From assembly GCA_020054815.1 (NCBI GenBank), contig JAIHAN010000007.1, positions 1 to 39,093 of the forward strand: a stretch of DNA of 39,093 bases, in the 5' to 3' direction. The notes beneath the pieces were generated by a model, which saw only the letters and a program-made list of their open reading frames with translations, was not told the DNA's origin and did not search any database. This document shows positions 22,465 through 29,715 of the stretch, one piece after another. Positions within the stretch are counted from its first letter, which is position 1. The number at the start of each line of letters is the position of its first letter. This stretch comes from Peptococcaceae bacterium (lineage in GTDB: Bacteria; Bacillota; Peptococcia; DRI-13). Position numbers and translations under genes: made by a program.

Positions 22465-22578
22465 TTCGCGGTTGGTAGTTCCCTTAGTGACCGGTGACCC
22501 GTGATCTGTGACCAGTGAATTAACCGGACACTGGACTCTGGTCACTAATGTCGGAAATCGGATGTCGGCTATCGGAAA
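22462..22578. repeat. Degenerate 7-base tandem repeats, locus 2
   Basis: The whole ubiA-menG gap is built on a 7-base period. Five units end in GTGA (TTAGTGA, CCGGTGA, CCCGTGA, TCTGTGA, CCAGTGA). Then, in one unbroken register, come ACCGGAC, ACTGGAC, TCTGGTC, ACTAATG, TCGGAAA, TCGGATG, TCGGCTA, TCGGAAA. It changes consensus twice without losing period within each block. Confidence 0.8.
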
Positions 22579-22602
22579 GTCGTTATGCTAGGATGTGACA
22601 TC

Positions 22603-23346
22603 ATGAACAAAGACCTGGGGGAGCAGTTTGAAGGAAAAGAGGAGTATGTGAAGAATCTTTTCAACTCGATTGCTCCTTTCTATGACCGGATGAATATGAT
22701 TATGACCTGGGGGCTCTTGAAAAGCTGGCAAAAATTTGTGATGAACCAGACCAACCTTAAGCTTGGGGATAAAGCCCTGGATGTGTGTACAGGCACAGGG
22801 GAGCTGGCCTTTCAGATGGCGGAAAAGGTTGGTCCTACGGGGGAAGTCATAGGTTTGGATTTGTCTGGAGAGATGCTCAGTATTGCGCGGGAAAAATTAG
22901 TAAAGCAGTACCCTCAGTGTAAAGTAGTTTTTATGGAAGGTAATGCCCTTTCACTGCCTTTTCCTGCTGAGGAATTTGCTTGTGTTACCACGGGATTCGC
23001 CATGCGGAATGTGGTGGATATTCCCCTGGCTGTGCAAGAGATGACGCGGGTATGTAAAAAAGGGGGAAGGGTCATCTGCCTGGAAATTTCCCAGCCTACC
23101 ATTCCTCTTTTTCGGCAAGGATTTCGTTTATACTTTTTTCACTTCATCCCCCTGCTGGGGCGTCTTGTGGATAAAGGGCAAAAGATTTTCGGCCGCTTAC
23201 CTGCCTATACCTGGCTGCCGGAGTCTTTGAAAAGATTTCCTGATCGGCAAACCCTGGCCCAGATCTTTCGAGAGGCGGGTTTGCGGGAAGTCAAGTATTA
23301 TCCTTTGAGCGGGGGAGTAGTTACTGTGCATGTCGGCGTCAAGTAA
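22603..23346 (+). CDS. menG: Demethylmenaquinone methyltransferase (UbiE/MenG)
   Basis: A 247-residue class I SAM methyltransferase that adds the ring methyl in the last step of menaquinone synthesis. Motif I is ALDVCTGTGELAFQMAE. It is followed by GLDLSGEML, the UbiE signature region TTGFAMRNVVDIPLAVQEMTRV, and LEISQPTIPLFR-x-YFFHFIPLLG. The N-terminal YVKNLFNSIAPFYDRMN is typical. I favour the ATG at 22603 over 22585, because family proteins begin close to that point; ribosome sites are weak for both, possibly because 7-base repeats have invaded the leader. Follows ubiD-ubiA. Confidence 0.94.
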   Translation: MNKDLGEQFEGKEEYVKNLFNSIAPFYDRMNMIMTWGLLKSWQKFVMNQTNLKLGDKALDVCTGTGELAFQMAEKVGPTGEVIGLDLSGEMLSIAREKLVKQYPQCKVVFMEGNALSLPFPAEEFACVTTGFAMRNVVDIPLAVQEMTRVCKKGGRVICLEISQPTIPLFRQGFRLYFFHFIPLLGRLVDKGQKIFGRLPAYTWLPESLKRFPDRQTLAQIFREAGLREVKYYPLSGGVVTVHVGVK

Positions 23347-23380
23347 GTTACTAGTTATCAGTTACTAGTTATTAGTGAAT
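23346..23380. repeat. Degenerate 7-base tandem repeats, locus 3
   Basis: Five units starting at the menG stop codon: AGTTACT, AGTTATC, AGTTACT, AGTTATT, AGTGAAT. Confidence 0.8.
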
Positions 23381-23414
23381 AAAGCACTATAATTTAAGTG
23401 TTAAGTATAAGTAG

Positions 23415-23448
23415 AAAGAGCCACTAACCAATTGGGTTATGGCTCTTT
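23415..23448 (+). terminator. Terminator of the ubiD-ubiA-menG unit
   Basis: AAAGAGCCA and TGGCTCTTT form the outer stem, TAACC and GGTTA continue it inward, and CTTTGATTG follows. Confidence 0.7.
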
Positions 23449-23510
23449 CTTTGATTGTTCAGGAAAGTATAACTTTATAATCAGTAAGTAGAAAAGGGAT
23501 GTGGAAATTG

Positions 23511-23535
23511 ATGCGGCGTAGCCGCATTTTTATTT
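23511..23535 (+). terminator. Second hairpin with T-run upstream of the ferritin-like genes
   Basis: ATGCGGC and GCCGCAT pair around GTA, followed by TTTTATTTT. Oriented for plus-strand transcription; no convincing gene lies between it and the menG terminator. Confidence 0.55.
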
Positions 23536-23536
23536 T

Positions 23537-23571
23537 ACTAGTAACTAAGAACTAGTAACTAGTAACTAATT
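23537..23571. repeat. Degenerate 7-base tandem repeats, locus 4
   Basis: ACTAGTA, ACTAAGA, ACTAGTA, ACTAGTA, ACTAATT, reaching the stop codon of the ferritin-like gene on the minus strand. Confidence 0.8.
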
Positions 23572-23984
23572 TACCCAATAAGGTACAGCAATCTCATGGC
23601 ATTGAGGGCATGCTCGTGCATGGTGTCAAAGAAGATATCCCGGTAGCAGGTATCGGCAATAAGATACAATTCTTTTAGCCAGTCGAAGAGTTGAGCCTCT
23701 TCTTTAAATGCATAACGAGCGGCATCCACGAAATTGGCAAAGGTGCGGGGTTCTTCCAGGGCTTCTTCATGAAGCGGTGGAATAGCTTTTCCGCCCATTT
23801 CCATGTAGAGTTTTTCCATCTTTCTCATGGTATGATGGACGGTCATGCGGTTCATTTCCACCATCCTGCGGGCCTCTTCCGTGGGGGCATTTTGCACCAT
23901 GTAACCGTAGACCAGATCGAGTTCCATGAGTTCTCCCACAACTGTGGTTAAGAAAGCGGGTAAGGTGAAAGTTTGATATACCAT
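23571..23984 (-). CDS. Ferritin-like paralogue with degenerate metal site
   Basis: A 137-residue all-helical protein that aligns without gaps around a shared APTEEAR block with its upstream neighbour. The positions that form ExxH iron-binding motifs in that neighbour are lost here. The first (EHRH) reads VHHT and the second (EFRH) reads HALN. It is therefore unlikely to hold the usual di-iron site and may be a structural partner or a diverged subunit. It starts at ATG 23984 after AAAGGAGGAAAAAGA, 15 bases downstream of the paralogue, so the two are co-transcribed. Function unknown. Confidence 0.75.
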   Translation of the reverse strand: MVYQTFTLPAFLTTVVGELMELDLVYGYMVQNAPTEEARRMVEMNRMTVHHTMRKMEKLYMEMGGKAIPPLHEEALEEPRTFANFVDAARYAFKEEAQLFDWLKELYLIADTCYRDIFFDTMHEHALNAMRLLYLIG

Positions 23985-23999
23985 TCTTTTTCCTCCTTT

Positions 24000-24407
24000 T
24001 TAGTTTAACAAATAAGTGAGCAACATAGCATGACGGAATTCATCATGTATGGCATTAAAAAGTGTATCGCGATACTCAGGATTGTCTGTCATAAGATACA
24101 TATCTTTGTACTTTCTAAAATCGGCATATTCATCAAAAAGCTGCATGCGTACATGATCTAGAAAGGTCATGTTTTCGTTCACGGGCATCATATGCATACC
24201 CGTATCACGCGGCTCTGTTCCGGTAAGTTCTTCGTAGATTTTTTCAAAAGCCTCTGCATGCCTATGTTCATCCTGGGCATTCATCATCATTATTTGTCGT
24301 GCTTCTTCTGTGGGCGCCATTTGGGCCATCGTCATATAGTGGTGATGCGCCTGCATTTCTGCAAAATAGGATTCTAAAATCAGTTGAGTAAACCTGTCAT
24401 GAGCCAT
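24000..24407 (-). CDS. Ferritin-like (rubrerythrin-type) di-iron protein
   Basis: A 135-residue four-helix protein. Iron ligands visible are an early Glu in LESYFAEMQAHHHY, an ExxH in DEHRHAEAFEKIY and a second ExxH in HDEFRHAMLLTYL, the rubrerythrin or ferritin-like layout without a rubredoxin domain. The track start is 26 residues too long; the ATG at 24407 follows AAGGAGGGTG. Likely roles are iron or peroxide handling in an anaerobe or spore. First gene of a two-gene unit with the degenerate paralogue. Confidence 0.85.
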   Translation of the reverse strand: MAHDRFTQLILESYFAEMQAHHHYMTMAQMAPTEEARQIMMMNAQDEHRHAEAFEKIYEELTGTEPRDTGMHMMPVNENMTFLDHVRMQLFDEYADFRKYKDMYLMTDNPEYRDTLFNAIHDEFRHAMLLTYLLN

Positions 24408-24549
24408 TGTCACACCCTCCTTGATAGTGTCTCTATATACAATATGCTTAGTGTGGAAAAGGGTGACAGACAGTGGGAGTATCAAATAATAGAAAGCATA
24501 AATTTACCAAAGATGTAAAAGACTAAACAAATAGATAAGGGGGGATTCA

Positions 24550-26406
24550 ATGCCTAAGGAAAGCAAACAAAAAAAGGCCCAACAAGGGCCTAGTGGAGTT
24601 TGGGGGAGGGTATGGGCAGTCGCTAAAGATACCCTGACCTTTAAGGCCGAAAAGCAACGAGAAGGTTTTATCCTCCTGGGTGTAGATGACCGCCCTTTGA
24701 GTGAGAAAAAAAAAGATGGGGCTAATCAGGAAAATACAGGTGGAAAATCGGGTCAGGATGAAGACAAAAAAAATGGAAACAGAGAAGGTACCCGCAGTAC
24801 CAAAAAACCCATACGTGTCCAAAGAGTTTCTCCAAGCAATTCCAGGAAACCACAGGAAGACAAGAAGGACTTTTCCACGGAAACCCTGCTGGTAGATCCC
24901 CAGTTAAAAATAAACAAAAAAAATCTAGAAGAAATTTACTCTCTCCCCAAAAACAAGGATATTGTCATCCGGGAATTTACCATCGCTTTAAAACCTCCTA
25001 TTAAGGCATTTGTCGTTTTTATGGAGGGACTAGCAGATAAAAACGTGATCAATAATACGGTTTTAAAGCCTTTGATGATTCTTTCCAATATGGAGGAAAA
25101 GGTTACTATCCTGGAGCTGGCCGAGTATATCAAGGATCATATCTTACCGGGTAATCAAGTAGAAGTCCTTGCTGAATACAAACAGATTGTGGAAAGAGTC
25201 AATTTTGGCATGACCGCAGTTTTTATCGATGGTTCGCCCAAATGCCTGGTGGTAGAAACTAAGGGCTGGGATAAGCGTCCCATAGGAAAAACGGAGACGG
25301 AACAGGTTATCCGGGGTCCCCTGGAGGCTTTTAATGAGACTTTACGGAGTAATACAGCCCTTATTCGTAAACTGGTCCGTAATGAAAAACTTATTACGGA
25401 AATGTTTAAAGTTGGAGAACGTAATAAATCTGACGTGGCTATCATGTATTTGGAGGATGTGGCCAGTCCCGTTTTAGTCGAAGAGGTTAAACGGCGGATC
25501 ACTTCTATCAAAACGGATATTGTAGCGGAATCAGGGAGTTTAGAACAGTTCATCGAGGATCATCCCTTTATGCCCAGTCCTCAGATTTTAAATACAGAAC
25601 GACCTGACCGGGTAGCCTCTTTTCTCGTTGAAGGGAAGGTAGCCATCCTTGTTGATGGTAGTCCTCAGGTCCTCGTCGTTCCTGTCACCATCTTTTCCTT
25701 GTTACATAGTGCAGAGGATTACTACCTGCGTATGCCTTACGGCAATTTTTTGCGTTTTCTCAGGGTGGCCGCTATTTTTATTACGATTATGACTCCCAGT
25801 ATTTATCTGGCTATTGAGACCTTTCACCAGGAAATGATTCCTACAGATTTAATTCTAGTTATGGCCGCAGCCCGGGAAACGGTACCTTTCCCAACCATCA
25901 TGGAAGTCTTTATGATGGAGTTTGCTTTTGAACTTATCCGGGAAGCAGGGGTACGGGTTCCCGGTGTCATTGGTAACACCCTGGGAATTGTAGGGGCCTT
26001 AATCTTAGGCCAGGCCGCTGTCCAGGCCGGGATTGTGAGTCCGATTTTGATTATTGTCGTAGCAGTAACGGGACTGGCTTCCTTTGCCATCCCCAACTAT
26101 TCCATGTCCTTTGCCTTTCGGGGCGTACGCTTTATTTTTACTATCCTGGCCGGTATTTTCGGCTTTTTTGGTGTCTCTGCGGGGCTGTTTATTCTCTTAA
26201 CAACTATTGCTGGTATGAAATCCTTTGGGGTACCCCTGTTAGCCCCCATAGGTCCCCGGACTAAGGCCGGTCCAGACTTAGTGATCCGGGGTTCTGTGTG
26301 GTCCATGGAGCAGCGGCCTGACGAAACAGACACCTTAGACCGGCAACGGCAGCCAAAGATAAGTCGTGGCTGGGTAAAGCCGAAAAAAAGGGGAGAAAGA
26401 AAATGA
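24550..26406 (+). CDS. gerAA: Spore germination protein, GerA/GerAA family
   Basis: A-subunit of a nutrient germinant receptor in the spore inner membrane, 618 residues. An unusually long hydrophilic, Lys/Glu/Asn-rich N-terminal tail (about residues 1-110, with KKKDGANQENTGGKSGQDED-like composition) precedes the conserved domain, which starts near LLVDPQLKINKKNLEEIY. Family blocks are VFIDGSPKCLVVETKGWDKR, RGPLEAFNETLRSNTALIRK, EDHPFMPSPQILNTERPDR, VDGSPQVLVVPVTIFSLL and AARETVPFPTIMEVFMMEFAFELIREAG, followed by about five transmembrane helices. Start ATG after AAGGGGGG. gerB overlaps its stop codon by 4 bases. Germinant unknown. Confidence 0.95.
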   Translation: MPKESKQKKAQQGPSGVWGRVWAVAKDTLTFKAEKQREGFILLGVDDRPLSEKKKDGANQENTGGKSGQDEDKKNGNREGTRSTKKPIRVQRVSPSNSRKPQEDKKDFSTETLLVDPQLKINKKNLEEIYSLPKNKDIVIREFTIALKPPIKAFVVFMEGLADKNVINNTVLKPLMILSNMEEKVTILELAEYIKDHILPGNQVEVLAEYKQIVERVNFGMTAVFIDGSPKCLVVETKGWDKRPIGKTETEQVIRGPLEAFNETLRSNTALIRKLVRNEKLITEMFKVGERNKSDVAIMYLEDVASPVLVEEVKRRITSIKTDIVAESGSLEQFIEDHPFMPSPQILNTERPDRVASFLVEGKVAILVDGSPQVLVVPVTIFSLLHSAEDYYLRMPYGNFLRFLRVAAIFITIMTPSIYLAIETFHQEMIPTDLILVMAAARETVPFPTIMEVFMMEFAFELIREAGVRVPGVIGNTLGIVGALILGQAAVQAGIVSPILIIVVAVTGLASFAIPNYSMSFAFRGVRFIFTILAGIFGFFGVSAGLFILLTTIAGMKSFGVPLLAPIGPRTKAGPDLVIRGSVWSMEQRPDETDTLDRQRQPKISRGWVKPKKRGERK

Positions 26407-27512
26407 AAAACGTCGTTAAATTCGGTCACAGTGAAGCCGCTGCCATAGCCATTGTTTTTGTGGGTGTTAAGGCTTTTCTAGGATATCCCCGGGTAGTAAT
26501 CGAACTGGGATCAACGGCAGCCTGGTTAGTAGTCTTAATTAGCGGAATGGTCGGCATAGGGGCTTGGCTGGTCATTTCTGCTTTGTTAGCCCGTTTCCCG
26601 GGTAAATCGATTATGGTGATTACTGAATTGGTGTTAGGCCCCTTCTTAGGGATAGGTGTCAATATTATCTTTTTTCTCTATGTTATGATTACAAATGGTA
26701 TCCTTTTGCGGCAATTTAGTGAGGCTATCATCCTCACAACTCTACCCGAGGCTCCCATTAGTTCCCTGACTTTTCTTTTTATTATTCCTGTATGGCTGGC
26801 GGCCTACCTGGGGATTGAGGCCATTAGTCGCAGTGCCTATATCTCTCTTCCTTTCATCACGGCGGGTGTCACGGCAGTACTTTTAGCCCTTTACCCTTAT
26901 TGGAATCCCCTAATGCTTTTACCTCTCTTGGGAGAAGGTATTTTTCCTACCGTTAAATATGGATTTCTAAGCAGTACCGTCTTTGGGGAGATTTTCATAC
27001 TGGCCGTTTTGGCTCCCTTTTTTGCCTTTACGCAAAAAAAATTGAAAAACGTTGGCCTTTTTAGCCTGGGGTTTGTCATGGTATTTTTTATACTCATTGT
27101 CAATGTGTACTTGATGGTCTTTCCTTTACCTGTAGCCACAGAAAACCTGTTACCCTTTTACCAGTTGGCACGGACTATTTATCTGGGGCGATACTTTCAG
27201 CGCGTAGAGGCCGTTTTTGTCCTCTTTTGGACTTTTACCGCTTTCTTACGTTTATCTTTGGGCATCATCGTAGCTGCTTTTATCTTACAGGACGCCTTCA
27301 AGCTGCCGTATTATCGACCTCTCTTACCGGCTCTCTGTGTCCTGGCTTTTAGCCTGGCCCTAACTCCTGCTGACGTCATGCAAAACGCGTTCATTGAATA
27401 CAAAATTAGGCTTATCTACGGGTGGCTGTTTTCCCTGGCTTTGCCCTGTGGGATCTGGGCAGTAGCCCTACTTCGTAGAAAGGGGGAGGGGCATGAAGGG
27501 GAAAACACGTAA
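26403..27512 (+). CDS. gerAB: Spore germination permease, GerAB family
   Basis: B-subunit, 369 residues, of the germinant receptor, related to amino-acid/polyamine transporters; it is the germinant-binding subunit in studied receptors. About ten hydrophobic helices are visible, with GVKAFLGYPRVVIELGSTAAW at the start and EAISRSAYISLPFI in the middle. The ATGA overlap with gerAA and the 20-base overlap with gerAC show tight coupling. Confidence 0.93.
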   Translation: MKNVVKFGHSEAAAIAIVFVGVKAFLGYPRVVIELGSTAAWLVVLISGMVGIGAWLVISALLARFPGKSIMVITELVLGPFLGIGVNIIFFLYVMITNGILLRQFSEAIILTTLPEAPISSLTFLFIIPVWLAAYLGIEAISRSAYISLPFITAGVTAVLLALYPYWNPLMLLPLLGEGIFPTVKYGFLSSTVFGEIFILAVLAPFFAFTQKKLKNVGLFSLGFVMVFFILIVNVYLMVFPLPVATENLLPFYQLARTIYLGRYFQRVEAVFVLFWTFTAFLRLSLGIIVAAFILQDAFKLPYYRPLLPALCVLAFSLALTPADVMQNAFIEYKIRLIYGWLFSLALPCGIWAVALLRRKGEGHEGENT

Positions 27513-28788
27513 GATTAGTTTTATTTTGCTTTTTTCTTTTCTCTTTCTTTTTGCTCAAGGTTGCTGGGGCTCCCGGGAAACTGATGAACTGGCCTATATC
27601 CTTGCTATAGGTATTGATAAAGGAAAAGAAAATATAATTCAGGTTACTTTTCAAATTGCCCTCCCCCGAGCCCTAGGCGGGGGGGGCGGTGGTGGAGGTG
27701 GCGGTGAAGGAGGAAAGAGTACGGAGATTGTTTCCATAGAGGCTTCTTCCCTTTTCGGGGCCTTACAGCTGGCTAATGCTTTTGTATCCAGAGATCTTAC
27801 CTTCATTCATAATAAAGTGGTGGTGGTCTCGGAAGAGATTGCCCGGGAGGGTCTGGATAAATACATCAATCCCCTGGTGAGAAGTAGGGAAATACGACGA
27901 AACAATTTTCTTTTGGTGACAAAAGGCAAGGCCCGGGATTTTTTAGAGAAAAACCAATCTATCCTCGAAAAAAATCCTTCCCGCCAGTTTGAACTTCTTC
28001 TGCAAGCAAAAAACTTTACGGGTTTTATGCCCTTTGCCACCATCCAGCAATATCATTCATCCCTGAAGACTCCCGGTCGCCAGCCCATCACAGCTTTAGT
28101 AGGTGTGAACGAGGGTAAGGAAGGTAAAGAAAAGGAAAAGAGTTTTGTGGAAAAAATTGAAAGGGAAGTTGCTTATATCCCGGGGGAGATACCCCGGCAG
28201 GGTGGTAACAAAGCGGAAGTCATTGGTTTGGCGGTCTTTAATGGGGGTAAACTGGTGGGTTATCTTAATGGTGCGGAAACCCGCTTTTACCAAATGGTCA
28301 CAGGGGATTTTCAGAGTGCTATATTTACTTTTCCGGATCCTCAGAAGGCGGGAGATAGCTTTGTACTTGTTGTTGAGTTAAAAAAAGGGCGTAGCCCGGC
28401 TATTAAGGCAACCTTTCCTCAGGGAAGACCTGTGATTGAAGTTAATCTCATTCTAGAGGGGGAAATTTTCAGTATTCAAAGTGGCATTAATTATAAGCGT
28501 GGCCAAAAAGAGGCTGACTTGCAAAAATTTCTAGAGGATTATATCTCCCAGGAGGTTAGGAAGGTTATTGCTAAAACACAAAAAGAATTCAAAAGTGATA
28601 TCTTTGGTTTTGGTGAACGCACGCGTACATATTTTTGGACCTGGAAGGATTGGGAGAATTTTGACTGGTTGGAGAGGTATCCCCAGGCGGAGATCAAAGT
28701 CAATACCCGTGTGGAGATACGTCGTACCGGCCTGATGCTTAAAACAGAACCGGTAGAGTCTTATACAGGGGGAGGGCAAAATGAGTAA
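27493..28788 (+). CDS. gerAC: Germination lipoprotein, Ger(x)C family
   Basis: C-subunit, 431 residues, a lipoprotein on the outer face of the spore inner membrane. The signal is KISFILLFSFLFLFAQGC with the lipidated Cys at about residue 24, followed by the family WGSRETDELAYILAIGIDKG. Later blocks are REIRRNNFLLVTKGKARDFLE and the C-terminal KEFKSDIFGFGERTRTYFWTWKDWENFDW. Odd feature: a run of ten glycines (after PRALG) encoded by a G8 tract and GGT/GGC codons, near residue 58, in a region where relatives usually have a short loop. Overlaps gerAB upstream and the 60-residue ORF downstream. Confidence 0.94.
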   Translation: MKGKTRKISFILLFSFLFLFAQGCWGSRETDELAYILAIGIDKGKENIIQVTFQIALPRALGGGGGGGGGGEGGKSTEIVSIEASSLFGALQLANAFVSRDLTFIHNKVVVVSEEIAREGLDKYINPLVRSREIRRNNFLLVTKGKARDFLEKNQSILEKNPSRQFELLLQAKNFTGFMPFATIQQYHSSLKTPGRQPITALVGVNEGKEGKEKEKSFVEKIEREVAYIPGEIPRQGGNKAEVIGLAVFNGGKLVGYLNGAETRFYQMVTGDFQSAIFTFPDPQKAGDSFVLVVELKKGRSPAIKATFPQGRPVIEVNLILEGEIFSIQSGINYKRGQKEADLQKFLEDYISQEVRKVIAKTQKEFKSDIFGFGERTRTYFWTWKDWENFDWLERYPQAEIKVNTRVEIRRTGLMLKTEPVESYTGGGQNE

Positions 28789-28963
28789 CCTCTTCTATGA
28801 TTTGCTTTTGTGGACTGTACCTTTAGTTATCACTTTTTATACTTTGAGCTACGCCTGGTGGCTTTGGCAGCAGAAGCAGAAGAGGGGGGCAGTGGGTGTG
28901 GCTGCCCTGGCCCTTATCACTGCCCTTTATCCCGGTTTTGTCTTGTTCTTTATCCATAAGTAA
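28781..28963 (+). CDS. 60-residue two-helix membrane protein, probable germination receptor D subunit
   Basis: ATG 28781 overlaps the gerAC stop by 8 bases and has GGGGGAGGG in front. The 60 residues contain two hydrophobic segments (LLLWTVPLVITFYTLSYAW and AVGVAALALITALYPGFVLF) joined by a basic loop KQKRG. Small two-helix D-subunit genes accompany several Bacillus GerA-type operons and modulate receptor function. Size, topology and position match that class, although I cannot confirm sequence homology. A terminator follows, so the operon is gerAA-AB-AC-D. Confidence 0.75.
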   Translation: MSNLFYDLLLWTVPLVITFYTLSYAWWLWQQKQKRGAVGVAALALITALYPGFVLFFIHK

Positions 28964-28966
28964 AAG

Positions 28967-28999
28967 AAAGGGGCGCCTTTTTCAGGCAACCCCTTTTTT
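28967..28999 (+). terminator. Terminator of the germination receptor operon
   Basis: AAAGGGG and CCCCTTT form the outer stem, GCCT...AGGC an inner stem, and the T6 run ends it. Confidence 0.8.
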
Positions 29000-29008
29000 C
29001 TTTCATTT

Positions 29009-29043
29009 ACTACCAACTGCCAACTAACAACTACCAACTATTA
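29009..29043. repeat. Degenerate 7-base tandem repeats, locus 5
   Basis: ACTACCA, ACTGCCA, ACTAACA, ACTACCA, ACTATTA, ending in the stop codon of the tautomerase gene on the minus strand. Confidence 0.8.
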
Positions 29044-29226
29044 TTGGTCACACTTCAACACGCCACCGTCGGCGATGTTGTGTTTTTCCATGTCACGGAT
29101 GATGATTTTTACTGCCTCCGGCTTACAGTTTATTGTTCTTACTAAAGCATCTGTCACTTCCTTTACCATGGCCCTTTTTTGTTCAATTGTCCTGCCGCCG
29201 ATCATTTCAATTTGCACAACTGGCAT
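29041..29226 (-). CDS. 4-oxalocrotonate tautomerase family protein
   Basis: A 61-residue tautomerase subunit of the small 4-OT family. It starts M-P-V-V, so removal of Met exposes the catalytic Pro1. GRTIEQKRAMVKEVTDALVRTINCKPEAVKIIIRD follows, with the usual length and hydrophobic pattern. The ATG follows AAGGAGGTAC. It stands alone. The physiological enol substrate is not known for most genomic members. Confidence 0.9.
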   Translation of the reverse strand: MPVVQIEMIGGRTIEQKRAMVKEVTDALVRTINCKPEAVKIIIRDMEKHNIADGGVLKCDQ

Positions 29227-29344
29227 GATAAGTACCTCCTTTAAAAATATATTGCAAACTTTATATTCGCCTATTTTTAAAAAAATCCCTGCACGTTCTT
29301 TGGAAAAAATAAGTATTATATTTCACAAAAAAAGAAAAAACCTC

Positions 29345-29374
29345 TAGACAAAACCTTAAATTCCATTTTATAAT
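29345..29374 (+). promoter_or_regulatory. Strong sigma-A-type promoter before the structured leader
   Basis: TAGACA and a perfect TATAAT are separated by 18 bases. Transcription would begin near 29381, about 335 bases before the phosphoribosyltransferase gene. Confidence 0.75.
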
Positions 29375-29380
29375 GTATAC

Positions 29381-29507
29381 AAGAGCGGGATGAAGCCTCG
29401 CAAGAGTTCTTCCGCTTAGTAAAAACTGTATCTGCAGTGACATGGGTCACCCCATTGTTAAGAATGCAGGTAGTAAATCGCTTAAGTGATTTGCTGCCTG
29501 CTTTTTT
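29381..29507 (+). ncRNA. Candidate structured leader RNA 1 with intrinsic terminator
   Basis: About 127 bases from the predicted start to a T6 run. First element: GCGG...CCGC hairpin capped by CTC-GCAA-GAG, a GNRA tetraloop. Then ATGGG-TCAC-CCCAT. Last element: an 18-bp terminator stem (29466-29501, GCAGGTAGTAAATCGC with GTGATTTGCTGCCTGC, three G-U pairs) followed by TTTTTT. CTGCA at 29432 can pair with TGCAG at 29465, which would break the terminator stem, a switch-like arrangement. I do not recognise it as a named riboswitch, T-box or 6S RNA. No open reading frame of substance. Confidence 0.6.
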
Positions 29508-29529
29508 AATTAAAATTATAATGATATAA

Positions 29530-29678
29530 GGCTTTGGGCCGGGGATCACCCTCTCCTATGGGGAGCGACCCCGGACCCACTTAAACTAGTCATTCTCTAC
29601 ACGGCCCGGTCTACCCCCGGTGCCATCTGTAGTTGAACAGGTAGCTAGCGTTCCCCTGGCTGCCTGTGTATGTTTTTT
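29530..29678 (+). ncRNA. Candidate structured leader RNA 2 upstream of the phosphoribosyltransferase gene
   Basis: A GC-rich segment in an AT-rich region with three strong hairpins. GGGCCGGGG pairs with CCCCGGACCC (29536-29578), containing an inner CTCC-TATG-GGAG. CTACA..GGCCCGG pairs with CCGG.GCC...TGTAG (29597-29632). A terminator-like ACAGGTAGCTAG/CTGGCTGCCTGT stem (29637-29667) is followed after 5 bases by TTTTTT. A TATAAT at 29517 could be its own promoter. The terminator arms (CAGGTAG / CTGCCTG) repeat those of RNA 1. Not recognised as a known family. Confidence 0.6.
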
Positions 29679-29715
29679 AGGGAAAGGTTGTAAATTATAA
29701 AGGAGGAAAACAAAA

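Noticed and set aside
24490-24530. Sigma-G-like promoter (GCATA then GACTA) before gerAA
   Set aside because: Spacing and -10 box do not fit the forespore consensus well enough to call.
29381-29678. T-box, PyrR, c-di-GMP, SRP or 6S RNA identity for the leader before the phosphoribosyltransferase
   Set aside because: The conserved sequences of these classes (for example TGGNACCGCG of T-boxes or the GEMM core) are absent.
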